Source: Ancylobacter sp. TS-1
Lineage (GTDB): Bacteria; Pseudomonadota; Alphaproteobacteria; Rhizobiales; Xanthobacteraceae
NCBI RefSeq assembly: GCF_009223885.1
Contig: NZ_CP045144.1
Location: forward strand, 682,001-746,000
DNA: 64,000 nt
Reading direction: 5' to 3'
Shown in pieces: positions 8,891 through 20,695 of the stretch (position 1 is its first letter; every line of letters starts with the position of its first letter). The position numbers and the translations under genes are program-made. A model generated the notes under the pieces. It was not told the DNA's origin and ran no database searches. It saw nothing but the letters and a program-made list of their open reading frames with translations.

Positions 8891-8977
8891 ATGTTCGACC
8901 TCGTCCTCGGCAGCGCCGTCGCGCTGGCCCTCGCCGTCTATCTCGTGACCGCCCTGCTGCGGCCCGAGAAGTTCTGA
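8891..8977 (+). CDS. kdpF: Kdp K+-transporting ATPase small stabilising subunit KdpF
   Basis: A 28-residue single-span membrane peptide (MFDLVLGSAVALALAVYLV, ending LLRPEKF), a typical KdpF. KdpF stabilises the KdpABC complex in the inner membrane. A GAGGG Shine-Dalgarno sits just before the ATG. It lies between the 27-residue ORF and kdpA. Confidence 0.93.
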   Translation: MFDLVLGSAVALALAVYLVTALLRPEKF

Positions 8978-9013
8978 CGCGCCGTTCCCCTCGCTCGTGA
9001 AAGTCCTTTCGCC

Positions 9014-10723
9014 ATGACCGTCATCGGCTGGCTCCAGATAGCCATCATCCTCGCGCTCGTCGTCGCCGCGGCCGTGCCCCTCGGCGCGTATATGGCGCGC
9101 GTCTATTCCGGCGAGCGCACCGTGCTCTCGGCCCTTCTCGGGCCGGTGGAGCGGGGCCTCTACCGCGTGGCCGGCATCGACCCGGCGCGCGAGCAGGGCG
9201 CGCTCGCCTACACGCTCGGCATGCTCGCCTTCAATCTCGCCGGCGTCGTGCTGCTCTATGCGATCCTGCGGCTGCAGGGGCTGCTGCCCTACAACCCGCT
9301 GGGCTTCGCCGGCCTCAGTCCGGACCTCGCCTTCAACACGGCGGTGAGCTTCGTCTCCAACACCAACTGGCAGTCCTATGGCGGCGAGACCACCATGAGC
9401 CTGTTCAGCCAGATGGCCGGGCTCACGGTGCAGAACTTCCTCTCCGCCGCGACCGGCCTCGCCCTCGCCGTGGCGCTGGTGCGGGCCTTCGCCCGCTCGA
9501 ACGCAGTCACGGTCGGCAATTTCTTCGTCGATATGACGCGCTCGGTTCTCTACGTGCTGCTGCCGCTCGCCATTCTCACCGCGCTGGTGCAGGTGTGGAT
9601 GGGCGTGCCGCAGACGCTGGACGCCACCGTTTCCGCGACCACGCTGGAAGGTGCGTCCCAGACCATCGCTATGGGTCCGGTGGCGACGCAGATGGCGATC
9701 AAGCAGCTCGGCACCAATGGCGGCGGCTTCTTCAACGTCAATGCCGCCCACCCGTTCGAGAACCCCAGCCCGCTCTCCAACGCGCTGGAAATCTGGCAGA
9801 TGCTGGTCATCTCGACCGCGCTGGTCTTCGCCTTCGGCCGGCTGATCGGCGACCGCCGGCAGGCCCGCGCGCTGCTGGCCGCCATCGCCGTCATCCTGGT
9901 GGCCGGTATCGCCATCACCTACTGGGCCGAGGCGGCGGGCACGCCCTCGCTGCTGGCCGCCGGCATCGACCCGGCGGGCGGCAACATGGAGGGTAAGGAA
10001 GTCCGCTTCGGCCTCGCCGCCTCCTCCATGTTCGCGGCGGTGACGACCGGCCTGTCGGATGGCGGTGTGAACGCCATGCACGGCTCCTTCACGCCGCTGG
10101 GCGGGCTGGCGCCGATGTTCCTCATCCAGCTCGGCGAAATCCTGCCGGGCGGCAACGGCTCCGGCCTCTACGGCCTGCTGGTGATGGCGATCATCGCCGT
10201 CTTCGTCGCCGGCCTGATGGTCGGACGCACGCCGGAATATCTCGGCAAGAAGATCGAGGTCGCGGAGGTGAAGATGGCGATCCTCGCCGTGCTGATCCTG
10301 CCGACGGCGATCCTCGGCTTCTCGGCGGTGGCGGCGGTGCTGCCGGACGCGCTGGCCGGGCTCGGCAATGCCGGCCCGCACGGTCTGTCCGAGATCCTCT
10401 ACGCCTATTCGTCGGCGGCAGGGAATAACGGCTCGGCCTTTGGCGGCCTCTCGGCCAACTCGCCCTGGTGGAACACCACGCTTGGCCTCGCCATGCTGTG
10501 TGGGCGCTTCGCCTACATCGTTCCGATGATGGCGATCGCCGGCTCGCTCGCCGGAAAGACGCGGCTCACCGCCTCCTCCGGCACCTTCCCGACCCATGGG
10601 CTGCTCTTCGTCGGCCTGCTGGTCGGCGTCATCCTCATCCTCGGCGGTCTGCAGTTCTTCCCCGCTCTCGCCCTCGGCCCCATCGCCGAGCAGGTGCAGA
10701 TGCTGGCCGGCAAGACCTTCTGA
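9014..10723 (+). CDS. kdpA: K+-transporting ATPase potassium-binding subunit KdpA
   Basis: A 569-residue polytopic inner-membrane protein that forms the K+ selectivity filter and channel of the Kdp pump. The four pore-loop signatures are visible as [48 protein letters not shown] and [18 protein letters not shown]. The length is normal for the family. It is followed 20 bp later by kdpB. Confidence 0.98.
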   Translation: MTVIGWLQIAIILALVVAAAVPLGAYMARVYSGERTVLSALLGPVERGLYRVAGIDPAREQGALAYTLGMLAFNLAGVVLLYAILRLQGLLPYNPLGFAGLSPDLAFNTAVSFVSNTNWQSYGGETTMSLFSQMAGLTVQNFLSAATGLALAVALVRAFARSNAVTVGNFFVDMTRSVLYVLLPLAILTALVQVWMGVPQTLDATVSATTLEGASQTIAMGPVATQMAIKQLGTNGGGFFNVNAAHPFENPSPLSNALEIWQMLVISTALVFAFGRLIGDRRQARALLAAIAVILVAGIAITYWAEAAGTPSLLAAGIDPAGGNMEGKEVRFGLAASSMFAAVTTGLSDGGVNAMHGSFTPLGGLAPMFLIQLGEILPGGNGSGLYGLLVMAIIAVFVAGLMVGRTPEYLGKKIEVAEVKMAILAVLILPTAILGFSAVAAVLPDALAGLGNAGPHGLSEILYAYSSAAGNNGSAFGGLSANSPWWNTTLGLAMLCGRFAYIVPMMAIAGSLAGKTRLTASSGTFPTHGLLFVGLLVGVILILGGLQFFPALALGPIAEQVQMLAGKTF

Positions 10724-10743
10724 TCGCGCACGGGAGACCCGAA

Positions 10744-12810
<2,067 letters not shown>

Positions 12811-12822
12811 TGATCCCGTGAC

Positions 12823-12913
12823 CGTCATCCCGGCCGCAGGCGCAGCCGGAGAGCCGGGATCGCTTTCCGATCCCGCGCGATCCCGGATCGACCTGCGGCC
12901 GTCCGGGATGACG
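12823..12913. repeat. Dispersed intergenic palindrome, copy 1 (between kdpB and kdpC)
   Basis: The element opens with CGTCATCCCGG and closes with its reverse complement CCGGGATGACG. Further nested inverted repeats (GAGCCGGGATCG and GATCCCG segments) lie inside, so the RNA would fold into a long stem. Related elements lie at 20602-20693 and 63725-63813. It sits inside the kdp operon, where it could stabilise or attenuate the mRNA between kdpB and kdpC. Confidence 0.85.
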
Positions 12914-12936
12914 AGATGAACTCAAGGAACCGACCC

Positions 12937-13539
12937 ATGCTCACCTTTCTTCGCCCGGCGCTGACGTTGCTCATCGCCTTCACCCTGATCACCGGCATCG
13001 CCTATCCGCTGGCCATGACCGAGCTGGCGCAGGCGGTGTTTCCCGCGCAGGCGCGCGGCTCGCTCGTCGAGCGCGGCGGGCAGGTCATCGGCTCGGCGCT
13101 CATCGGCCAGAACTTCACCGCCGCGCGCTATTTCCATCCGCGCCCGTCGGCGGCCGGCGCCGGCTACGACGCTGCCGCTTCCTCCGGCACCAATCTCGGC
13201 CCCACCAGCGCCAAGCTGGCGGATCGGCTGAAGACCGACGCGGCGGCGTTGCGCTCGGCGGGCGTCGCGGGGCCGATCCCGGTCGACGCGATCACCACCT
13301 CGGGAAGCGGCCTCGACCCGGATATTTCGCCGGCGAACGCTCTCGCGCAGGTGGTGCGCGTGGCCCGCGCCCGGGGCGTGGACGAGGCTCTTGTACGCGA
13401 CCTCGTCGGGGCGCACATAAAGCGGGCCCAACTCGGCGTTTTCGGCGATCCGCGTGTCAATGTCCTGGCCCTCAATCTCGCCCTCGACGCGGCCGCCCCG
13501 GTGGCCGCTCCCGCCGTCGCGCCGGCGCCCGGTTCCTGA
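12937..13539 (+). CDS. kdpC: K+-transporting ATPase subunit KdpC
   Basis: A 200-residue protein with one N-terminal membrane span ([19 protein letters not shown]) and a periplasmic domain. Family features are [35 protein letters not shown] and [14 protein letters not shown] at 12937 is chosen because AAGGAAC lies 6 bp before it. An in-frame ATG at 12916 overlaps the end of the palindromic repeat and lacks a site. KdpC is needed for assembly and for K+ affinity of the KdpFABC pump. Confidence 0.97.
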   Translation: MLTFLRPALTLLIAFTLITGIAYPLAMTELAQAVFPAQARGSLVERGGQVIGSALIGQNFTAARYFHPRPSAAGAGYDAAASSGTNLGPTSAKLADRLKTDAAALRSAGVAGPIPVDAITTSGSGLDPDISPANALAQVVRVARARGVDEALVRDLVGAHIKRAQLGVFGDPRVNVLALNLALDAAAPVAAPAVAPAPGS

Positions 13540-13551
13540 CGGGATGGCGCG

Positions 13552-16245
13552 ATGAGCGTGGAAGACCCCTCGCGCGCCGACCCCGAGGCGCTGCTGGCCG
13601 CAGCGGAACGGGAGACGCGCGGCAAGCTGCGGATCTATCTCGGCGCCGCCCCCGGGGTCGGCAAGACCTATGCGATGCTCTCCGCCGCCCGCGCCGCAAA
13701 GGCTGCGGGCGGCGACGTCGTTGCCGGCATCGTCGAGACGCACGGACGCGCCGAGACCGAGGCGCTGGTCGCGGACATCGAGGTGCTGCCGCGCAAGGGC
13801 GTGCCCTATCGCGGCCGGCTGGTGCCGGAATTCGACCTCGAGGCGGCGCTCGTCCGGCGCCCCGGGCTGCTGCTGGTCGACGAATACGCCCATTCCAATG
13901 TCGACGGCAGCCGGCACCCCAAGCGGTGGCAGGACGTTCAGGAACTGCTCGCCGCCGGCATCGACGTGTGGACCACGCTCAACATCCAGCATGTGGAAAG
14001 CCTCAACGACGTCGTGCAGCGCATCACCGGCGTGCGGGTGCGCGAGACGGTGCCCGACACGGCGTTGCAGAAGGCCGACGAGATGATCCTCGTCGACCTG
14101 CCCTCCGACGAGCTGATCAAGCGGCTGGCCGACGGCAAGGTCTATATCGAGGACACCGCGACGCGGGCGGTGCAGAGCTTCTTCAAGCCCTCCAACCTCA
14201 CCGCGCTGCGCGAGCTGGCGCTGCGGCGGGTGGCGGCCCGCGTCGACAGCGATCTCGTCGAGCGCATGCAGGGCTCCGCCATCAAGGGGCCGTGGGCGGC
14301 GGGCGAGCGGCTGCTGGTGTGCGTCGGCCCCGATATCGCCGCCGAACGCGTGGTGCGGGAAGCCAAGCGGCTCGCCGACCTGATGGGCGCGACCTGGTTC
14401 GCGGTGACGGTCGAGCGACCCGGTCATGTCATGTCGGGGCCGGACCGCAAGCGGCTGGAGGCCGGCATGCGGCTCGCCGAGACGCTGGGCGCCGAGACCC
14501 GTTCGCTGGTCGCGCCCGATGTCGTCGCCGAGCTGCTGCGCTTCTCGCGTTTCGAGAACGTCACCCAGATCATCATCGGCAAGGCGCGCCGGCGCCGTCC
14601 CGCCGCCTGGCTGCGCGGCTCGCTCGCCGACGCGCTGGTAAAGGCGGCGGACGGTGTGGCGGTGCATGTCGTCACTGCCGAGGCCGAGGGCGTGGCGCGC
14701 CGGCGCTTCCAGCTTCCGCCGCTGGGGCCGCTGCCCGGCTACGTGGCGGCGACGTTCGCGGTCGCGGTGGCGACGAGCGTCGGCCTGTTCCTGTCGCGCT
14801 TCGTGGCGCTGCCCAATGTCTCGATGCTCTATCTGCTCGCCGTGCTGCTGCCGGCGCTGCTGTATGGCGTCTGGCCGGCGATCCTGGCCTCGGGCCTGTC
14901 CTTCCTCGCCTACAACTTCTTCTTCATCGATCCGGTCGAGACCTTCACCATCGCCCGCCCGCACGAATTGCTGGCGCTGCTGGTGTTCCTGATCGTCGCG
15001 GTCATCATCTCGGCGCTGGCGGGGAGGGCGCGCGAGCAGACCCGCATCGCCGCGCAGCGCATGCGGGCGACGCGCCGGCTTTACGAGTTCTCCCGCAAGC
15101 TCTCCTCGCTCGCCGACCGGGCTTCGGTGGCGGAAGCCGCCGTCGTCGAGCTGCACGCCACGCTGGGGCGCCCGAGCGTGATCCTGCTGGCAGAGCAGGG
15201 GACGCTTTCCATCGGCGCCGCGTGGCCGCCGGAGGACCGGCTCGACACCGCCTCGATGACGGCGGCCGCCTGGGCGTTCGATCATGGCGAGGCGGCCGGG
15301 GCGGGCACCGGCACCCTGCCGAGCGTCGCCTGGCTGTTCCGCCCGCTGGGCGGCACCGACGGCGGCGCGCGCATCGGCGTGGTCGGCGTCGAGCGCAGCC
15401 CGGACAGCCCGCTGCTCGACGCGGAAAGCGAGCGCATCGTCGGATCGCTCTGCGAGCAGACGGGGGCGGCGCTGGTGCGCACCATGCTCTCGGCCGAGGT
15501 GACGCGGGCCCGCACCGCCGCCGAGACCGAGCGCGTGCGCAACATATTGCTCGCCTCGATCAGCCATGATTTCCGCACGCCGCTGGCCTCCATCCTCGGC
15601 GCCGCGACCAGCCTGATCGACTATGGGCCGGACATTCCGGCGGAGACCCGCCGCGACCTGCTCTCGCAGATGCGCGAGGAGGCCGAGAATCTCGACCAGA
15701 TGGTGCGCAACCTGCTCTCCATGACGCGGCTGGAGGCCGGCGCGCTCGAACTCCACCGGGACTGGATGGACGCGGTGGAGCTGATGAACCGAGCGGTCTC
15801 GGCTGTGCGCCGGCGCGGGGCGACGCAACGTTTCGTGGTGACGGCGGCGCCCGATCTTCCGCTGGTGAAGGCCGACCAGAGCCTGATGGATCAGGCGCTC
15901 GGCAATGTCGTCGCCAATGCCGTGCGCTATGCCGGCCGCGATGCCCGCATCGGCCTGTCCGCCACCGTCATCGACGGACAGCTTGTGATCGCCGTCACCG
16001 ATGACGGCCCCGGTATCCCCGCCGAGGCGCTGCCGCACGTGTTCGAGAAGTTCGTGCGCGCCTCGCGGGGGAGTGGGGATGGCGGCGACGGTTCCGGCCT
16101 CGGCCTTGCCATCACCCGCGGAATCGTCGAGGCCCATGGCGGCAGCGTCTCGGCACGCAGCCCCGCGCCCGGCCAGCGCAACGGCGCGCGGATCGCGCTG
16201 CGGCTGCCGCTGGCGCCGCTGCCGAAGGCGGAGGGGGAGGCATGA
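13552..16245 (+). CDS. kdpD: Osmosensitive K+ channel sensor histidine kinase KdpD
   Basis: An 897-residue inner-membrane kinase that senses K+ limitation and turgor and phosphorylates KdpE. The N-terminal KdpD domain has Walker A GAAPGVGKT and LLVDEYAHSN. A universal-stress-protein-like segment follows. Four closely spaced membrane spans lie at about residues 395-500. A GAF-like region comes next, then the HisKA box ASISHDFRTPLAS (His672) and the HATPase boxes NAVRYA, DDGPGIP and GSGLGLAI. It starts 12 bp after kdpC and overlaps kdpE by 4 bp. Confidence 0.98.
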   Translation: MSVEDPSRADPEALLAAAERETRGKLRIYLGAAPGVGKTYAMLSAARAAKAAGGDVVAGIVETHGRAETEALVADIEVLPRKGVPYRGRLVPEFDLEAALVRRPGLLLVDEYAHSNVDGSRHPKRWQDVQELLAAGIDVWTTLNIQHVESLNDVVQRITGVRVRETVPDTALQKADEMILVDLPSDELIKRLADGKVYIEDTATRAVQSFFKPSNLTALRELALRRVAARVDSDLVERMQGSAIKGPWAAGERLLVCVGPDIAAERVVREAKRLADLMGATWFAVTVERPGHVMSGPDRKRLEAGMRLAETLGAETRSLVAPDVVAELLRFSRFENVTQIIIGKARRRRPAAWLRGSLADALVKAADGVAVHVVTAEAEGVARRRFQLPPLGPLPGYVAATFAVAVATSVGLFLSRFVALPNVSMLYLLAVLLPALLYGVWPAILASGLSFLAYNFFFIDPVETFTIARPHELLALLVFLIVAVIISALAGRAREQTRIAAQRMRATRRLYEFSRKLSSLADRASVAEAAVVELHATLGRPSVILLAEQGTLSIGAAWPPEDRLDTASMTAAAWAFDHGEAAGAGTGTLPSVAWLFRPLGGTDGGARIGVVGVERSPDSPLLDAESERIVGSLCEQTGAALVRTMLSAEVTRARTAAETERVRNILLASISHDFRTPLASILGAATSLIDYGPDIPAETRRDLLSQMREEAENLDQMVRNLLSMTRLEAGALELHRDWMDAVELMNRAVSAVRRRGATQRFVVTAAPDLPLVKADQSLMDQALGNVVANAVRYAGRDARIGLSATVIDGQLVIAVTDDGPGIPAEALPHVFEKFVRASRGSGDGGDGSGLGLAITRGIVEAHGGSVSARSPAPGQRNGARIALRLPLAPLPKAEGEA

Positions 16246-16925
16246 CCGGCATCAGCGTTCTCGTCGTCGACGACGAACCGGCCATCCACCGCTTCATGGC
16301 GCCGGCGCTTGCCGCCAACGGCTATACGGCCCTGCGGGCCGATACCGGCACGGAGGCGCTCGCGCTGGCGGTGAACCGGCGGCCGGACATCATCGTGCTG
16401 GACCTCGGCCTGCCCGACATGGACGGCAAGGAGGTGCTCCGGCGCCTGCGCGAATGGTCGGAGATTCCGGTCGTGGTGCTCTCGGCGCGCGACCGCGAGA
16501 TCGAGAAGATCGAGGCGCTCGACCTCGGCGCCGACGATTTCGTCAACAAGCCCTTCGGTATCGGCGAGCTGATGGCGCGGCTGCGCGCGGCGCTGCGCCA
16601 CCGCATGCAGGAGAAGGGCGAGACGCCGGTGCTGCGTCTCGGCGCCATCGAGATCGACATTCCCCGCCACCGCGTGCTGCGCGAGGGGGCCGAGATCAAG
16701 CTGACGCCGAAGGAATTCGACCTGCTGGCCTTTCTCGCCCGCCATGCCGGCAAGGTGCTGACCCACCGCCAGATTCTGCGCGATGTCTGGGGCCCGGCGC
16801 ATGAGCACGACACGCAGTATCTGCGCGTCTATGTCGGCCAGTTGCGCACCAAGCTCGAGGCGGACCCAGCCAATCCCGCGCTCATCGTCACCGAGCCGGG
16901 CATCGGCTACCGGGCCGGAGTCTAG
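16242..16925 (+). CDS. kdpE: KDP operon response regulator KdpE
   Basis: A 227-residue OmpR/PhoB-type regulator. The receiver domain has VVDDEP near the N-terminus, the phosphoacceptor Asp54 in IIVLDLGLPDMDG, and the conserved Lys in FVNKPFG. The C-terminal winged helix has LTPKEFDLLAFLARHAGKV and HDTQYLRVYVGQLRTKLE. The start ATG overlaps the kdpD stop (ATGA). In this cluster the sensor and regulator are transcribed with the pump genes. Confidence 0.98.
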   Translation: MTGISVLVVDDEPAIHRFMAPALAANGYTALRADTGTEALALAVNRRPDIIVLDLGLPDMDGKEVLRRLREWSEIPVVVLSARDREIEKIEALDLGADDFVNKPFGIGELMARLRAALRHRMQEKGETPVLRLGAIEIDIPRHRVLREGAEIKLTPKEFDLLAFLARHAGKVLTHRQILRDVWGPAHEHDTQYLRVYVGQLRTKLEADPANPALIVTEPGIGYRAGV

Positions 16926-16926
16926 C

Positions 16927-16948
16927 GGGCCGGAGTTTCATCCGGCCC
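16927..16948. terminator. Hairpin between convergent kdpE and the MFS gene
   Basis: GGGCCGGA and TCCGGCCC form a perfect 8-bp stem with a 6-base loop, just after the kdpE stop and before the convergent MFS gene ends. No long T run follows on either strand, so it would be a weak or factor-assisted terminator. The 13-base direct repeat TCGTTCACGCGTC occurs just beyond it, at 16970 and 16986. Confidence 0.45.
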
Positions 16949-16989
16949 GGCGTGCGGTTGCGCGTGCGTTCGTTCACGCGTCCGCTCGT

Positions 16990-18339
16990 TCACGCGTCGA
17001 TGTCGACGTCGCGGGTCTCGTGGCCCAGCAGAAGGGCGATCAGCGTCAGCACCGCCATGGATGACAGGTACACGCCGACCCAGAACGGGCTGCCGGCGCC
17101 GTAGCTCCACAGTGCCACGGCGATGAACGGGGCGACGGCGGCGCCGAGGATCGAGGAGACGTTGTAGGCGATGCCCGAGCCGGTGTAGCGCACATTGGCC
17201 GGGAACAGTTCCGGCAGCAGCGCGCCCATCGGCCCGAAGGTCATGCCCATCAGGCTGAATCCGAGGATCAGCCACGCCATCACGCCGACCGGGCCGGCGG
17301 CGAGCATCGGCACCCAGACGAGGCCGAAGGCAATGATGGCGAGCGTCACTGAGATCAGCGTGCGCCGGCGGCCCCAGCGGTCCGCCCACGGTCCCGAGAG
17401 CATGGTGAAGATGCCGAAGAACACCACGCCGATGATCATCATCAGCACGAAGGTCGTGTAGTCGTAGCCCAGCCCCGGCAGCTTCGCGGCCACGGCGGCG
17501 CGGCCGTAGCTGAGCGAGAAGGTGGTCATCAGGTAGAACAGCACATAGGTCGCCAGCATGTAGAACGTGCCAAGCACCAGTTCCCGACCATGGGTGTGGA
17601 ACACTGCGGCCAGCGGCAGCTTGCGCACCTTGCCGGCCTTCACGGTCTTCTCGAAAGCCGCGCTCTCGACGAGGTTGAGCCGCACCCACAGGCCGATGGC
17701 GACCATCACGATCGAGAACAGGAAGGGGATGCGCCAGCCCCAGTTCAGGAAGGCGTCCGACGGCCGGCTCGGATCCTCCGACGGCATCAGAGCGGCAATG
17801 ACGAGGAACAGACCGTTGGCGAGGATGAAGCCGAGCGGGGCGCCGAGCTGCGGGAAGGTGCCGAACACGGCGCGCTTGCCGGGTGGGGCGTTCTCGGTCG
17901 CCACCAGCGCGGCGCCGCTCCACTCGCCGCCGAGCGCGAAGCCCTGCGCGAGCCGCATCACCACCAGCAGCGCCGGCGCCAGCCAGCCCACCTGATGGAA
18001 GGTCGGCAATGCGCCGATGAGGAAGGTCGCGATGCCCATGGTGAGCAGCGCGCCGACCAGCGTCACCTTGCGCCCGCTGCGGTCGCCGAGATGGCCGAAG
18101 AAGATCGCCCCCAGCGGGCGCGCCACCATGGCGGCGCCGAAAATGGCGAAGGAGGCGAGCAGCGCCGCCGTGTCGTTGCCGGCCGGGAAGAACAGGTGCG
18201 GGAACACCAGCACCGCAGCGGTGGCGTAAACGTAGAAATCGTAGAATTCGATGGTGGTGCCGATCAGGCTCGCGAGGATGACGCGGGAGCGGGGATTGGC
18301 AACGGCGCCGGCAGGTGCGGCAGCGAGAGTGGAGGTCAT
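16990..18339 (-). CDS. MFS transporter of the metabolite:H+ symporter (MHS) family
   Basis: A 449-residue inner-membrane protein with 12 predicted spans. The MHS subgroup signature is strong: LIGTTIEFYDFYVYATAAVL in the first span and RPLGAIFFGHLGDRSGRK in the 2-3 loop, with ALGGEWSGAAL in span 4. Known members carry proline/betaine, shikimate, citrate or alpha-ketoglutarate. ATG at 18339 (MTSTLAAAP) is preferred over upstream in-frame codons because GGAG precedes it and the extension is Pro/Arg-rich. It is convergent with kdpE. The substrate cannot be read. Confidence 0.92.
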   Translation of the reverse strand: MTSTLAAAPAGAVANPRSRVILASLIGTTIEFYDFYVYATAAVLVFPHLFFPAGNDTAALLASFAIFGAAMVARPLGAIFFGHLGDRSGRKVTLVGALLTMGIATFLIGALPTFHQVGWLAPALLVVMRLAQGFALGGEWSGAALVATENAPPGKRAVFGTFPQLGAPLGFILANGLFLVIAALMPSEDPSRPSDAFLNWGWRIPFLFSIVMVAIGLWVRLNLVESAAFEKTVKAGKVRKLPLAAVFHTHGRELVLGTFYMLATYVLFYLMTTFSLSYGRAAVAAKLPGLGYDYTTFVLMMIIGVVFFGIFTMLSGPWADRWGRRRTLISVTLAIIAFGLVWVPMLAAGPVGVMAWLILGFSLMGMTFGPMGALLPELFPANVRYTGSGIAYNVSSILGAAVAPFIAVALWSYGAGSPFWVGVYLSSMAVLTLIALLLGHETRDVDIDA

Positions 18340-18490
18340 CGGGGGCTCCGGGACGGTCGGCCGGCCGGGCGCAGCGGCGCGGGGCGGCGGAAGTGGAGGC
18401 CCTTTTAGACCGCGAGGCCGGCAAAAGCAGCCCGCCGGCCTCATACTTTCGAACAGAAGGGCGCGAACGCGCCCGGTAGCGGGCGCCGGG

Positions 18491-18634
18491 TCAGCCCGGC
18501 GGATCGACCTTCACGCCCTGCGGGCCGACCTCGATCTGCAGCGAGTTCCTGTCGCGCTCATAGGCCTGATAGGCGAAGACGGCGGCGACGCCGGCCAGCA
18601 CCAGCACGGCGACGGCGAGCATTGTGCGACTCAT
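18491..18634 (-). CDS. Small membrane protein, 47 residues, function unknown
   Basis: The ORF begins MSRTMLAVAVLVLAGVAAVF, one hydrophobic segment or uncleaved signal anchor. A short charged tail ends GPQGVKVDPPG. AGGAG lies 8 bp upstream of the ATG. Nothing is recognised. The gene stands alone, on the same strand as the upstream MFS gene's antisense side. Confidence 0.55.
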   Translation of the reverse strand: MSRTMLAVAVLVLAGVAAVFAYQAYERDRNSLQIEVGPQGVKVDPPG

Positions 18635-19270
18635 GAAGCTTTCTCCTGCATTCGGTTCTCCCCCGGCCGCGACACCCGGAGCGGGCCGGCGCGACCGCGA
18701 GCGGTAGCATAACGCCGGGGAGGCCCGCCGGTTCCCTGCCGCGCCGCCCGGCCGCCGCGACTTACCTTGCGGCTGACGCAGGGAACAGGGCACGCATCGG
18801 CGCGCCCTGCCTTTCGTCGCACCGGGATATTCCGGCTTTGCACGGGCTTCAACCCGGCCCGCCGCTGCGGCAGCCGGCGGTGACCGTTGCGTCGGTCCTG
18901 TCCGGTCGAATGCGAAAGAATTGAGGAAGGCGCGGGCCTACTGTCAGGCTGGTGACTTCATCAGTTTAAAATACCTCCCATGTTGAACGTGAATCATATC
19001 TTTCGCTGCGTAAGCATCCATTGGTATATTTCATATTGAATCGTTCGATGAAGCTGTTATCTGTCATATCAAAGTCGATGTTGTGTATTTGCGGAAGCGC
19101 GTAACTTACCGAACGGCAGTTGATGACGTTCGGTAATTTGAAGATCTGGGTTTTTGCCTCGTTCTTCGTGATTCCGCGGAAGCCATTTCTGCCGCGCCCC
19201 GGTGCGGAACGTGATGTCCGAAGCGGCCGGCAAGAGCCTGCGCGGAACCCAACAGGTCGAGGAAACGTCA
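18635..19270. promoter_or_regulatory. Long leader region upstream of the OxlT-like gene with a 9-bp inverted repeat
   Basis: This 636-bp interval has no convincing gene. Bases about 18955-19150 are distinctly AT-rich. At 19106-19136 TTACCGAAC and its exact reverse complement GTTCGGTAA are separated by 13 bases, so the half-site centres are 22 bp (two helical turns) apart, as expected of a dimeric regulator site. It lies 135 bp before the start codon at 19271. The gap from 18640 to 18950 shows only GC-rich DNA with no feature I can name. Confidence 0.5.
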
Positions 19271-20581
19271 ATGGAAACGAGCACAACGAGCACCCGCGCC
19301 TGGGAACCCTGGTTCCAGCTCGGCTGCGGCATTCTCTGCATGGCGATGATCGCCAATCTTCAATATGGCTGGACGCTGTTCGTCGATCCGATCGATCAGG
19401 CGCATGGCTGGGGCCGCGCGGCGATCCAGACCGCCTTCACCATCTTCGTGCTGACCGAGACCTGGCTCGTGCCGGTCGAGGCGTGGTTCGTCGACCGCTA
19501 CGGCCCGCGCGTCGTGCTGTCCTTCGGCGCGGTGATGATCGCGCTGTCCTGGATCATCAATTCCTATGCCGGCTCGCTGCCCATGCTCTATGCCGGCGCG
19601 GTGTTCGGCGGCATCGGCGCCGGTTCGGTCTACGGAACCTGCGTCGGCAACGCGCTGAAATGGTTCCCCTACCGTCGCGGCCTCGCGGCGGGCGCCACCG
19701 CCGCCGGCTTCGGCGCCGGCGCGGCGCTCACCGTGGTGCCGATCGCCAACACCATCGCGGCGCATGGCTACCAGACCGCGTTTTTCTGGTTCGGCATCGG
19801 CCAGGGCGTCATCGTCCTGATCGCGGCGCAGTTCCTCTACCCGCCGAAGTTCAAGATCGCCCCACCGAAGAAGGCGCTGGGCCTGCCGCAGAGCAAGGTC
19901 GACTACCAGCCCTCGCAGACCCTGACCAAGCCGGTGTTCTGGCTGCTCTATCTGATGTTCGTCATGGTCGCCTCCGGCGGCCTGATGGCGGCGGCGCAGA
20001 TCGGCCCGATCGCCCACGACCTCGGCGTCGCCGACACGCCGGTCAGCATCTTCGGCATCTCCGCCGCCGCGCTGACCCTCGCCATCTCGCTCGACCGCAT
20101 CTTCGACGGCTTCGGCCGCCCGATCTTCGGCTATGTCTCCGACCGGATCGGCCGCGAGAACACCATGTTCATCGCCTTCGGCACGGCGGCGGTGATGCTG
20201 CTGGTGATGGTGTTCCACGGCTCGAACCCGCTGGTGTTCGTGCTGGCGACGGCCGGCTTCTTCGGCGTGTTCGGCGAGATCTACTCGCTGTTCCCGGCCA
20301 CCTGCGGCGACACATTCGGCTCCAAGTTCGCCGCGACCAATGCCGGCATGCTCTACACCGCCAAGGGCACGGCGGCGCTGCTGGTGCCGATCGCGAGCGT
20401 CGTGGCGGCGATCTATGGCTGGTACGCGGTGTTCGCCATCGCGGTCGGCCTGAACGCCACGGCGGCGCTGCTCGCCCTGTTCGTGCTCAAGCCGCTGCGC
20501 GCCCGCTTCATCGCGCGCACGGCGGCGGAGGCGGACGGCATGGTGGCGGCGCCCACGGGCCGCGAGTCGCCCGCGCACTGA
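19271..20581 (+). CDS. oxlT: Oxalate/formate antiporter family MFS protein
   Basis: A 436-residue, 12-span major facilitator. It resembles OxlT in WTLFVDPIDQAHGWGRAAIQ near the first loop, YGTCVGNALKWFPYRRG, and the C-terminal half with DRIFDGFGRPIFGYVSDRIG and TAKGTAALLVPIAS. OxlT exchanges oxalate for formate across the inner membrane and so supports oxalate decarboxylation. No oxalyl-CoA genes are in the window. ATG at 19271 follows GAGGAAAC; an in-frame GTG/ATG extension to 19202 is possible. The inverted repeat at 19106-19136 may be its operator. Confidence 0.85.
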   Translation: METSTTSTRAWEPWFQLGCGILCMAMIANLQYGWTLFVDPIDQAHGWGRAAIQTAFTIFVLTETWLVPVEAWFVDRYGPRVVLSFGAVMIALSWIINSYAGSLPMLYAGAVFGGIGAGSVYGTCVGNALKWFPYRRGLAAGATAAGFGAGAALTVVPIANTIAAHGYQTAFFWFGIGQGVIVLIAAQFLYPPKFKIAPPKKALGLPQSKVDYQPSQTLTKPVFWLLYLMFVMVASGGLMAAAQIGPIAHDLGVADTPVSIFGISAAALTLAISLDRIFDGFGRPIFGYVSDRIGRENTMFIAFGTAAVMLLVMVFHGSNPLVFVLATAGFFGVFGEIYSLFPATCGDTFGSKFAATNAGMLYTAKGTAALLVPIASVVAAIYGWYAVFAIAVGLNATAALLALFVLKPLRARFIARTAAEADGMVAAPTGRESPAH

Positions 20582-20601
20582 AGACGACAGACAGTGACGG
20601 A

Positions 20602-20693
20602 CGTCATCCCGGACGGCCGAAAGGCCGATCCGGGATCGTTGCGTGAATGGAGAGCGATCCCGGCTCTACGGCTTCGCCGTCGGCCGGGATGAC
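20602..20693. repeat. Dispersed intergenic palindrome, copy 2
   Basis: It opens with CGTCATCCCGG and closes with CCGGGATGAC, with internal GATCCGGGATCG and CGATCCCGGCTC segments that also pair. It fills the gap between oxlT and the convergent nitrilase gene, ending 3 bp from the nitrilase stop. It may serve as a bidirectional terminator. It belongs to the same family as 12823-12913 and is related to 63725-63813. Confidence 0.85.
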
Positions 20694-20695
20694 AC

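Noticed and set aside
12922-16137. 1071-codon frame antisense to kdpC and kdpD
   Set aside because: Shadow of well-recognised kdp genes; similar long antisense frames occur at 8858-10597 and 10513-12828.
18966-19286. 106-codon minus-strand frame in the oxlT leader
   Set aside because: No Shine-Dalgarno or recognisable features; overlaps the AT-rich promoter region and inverted repeat.
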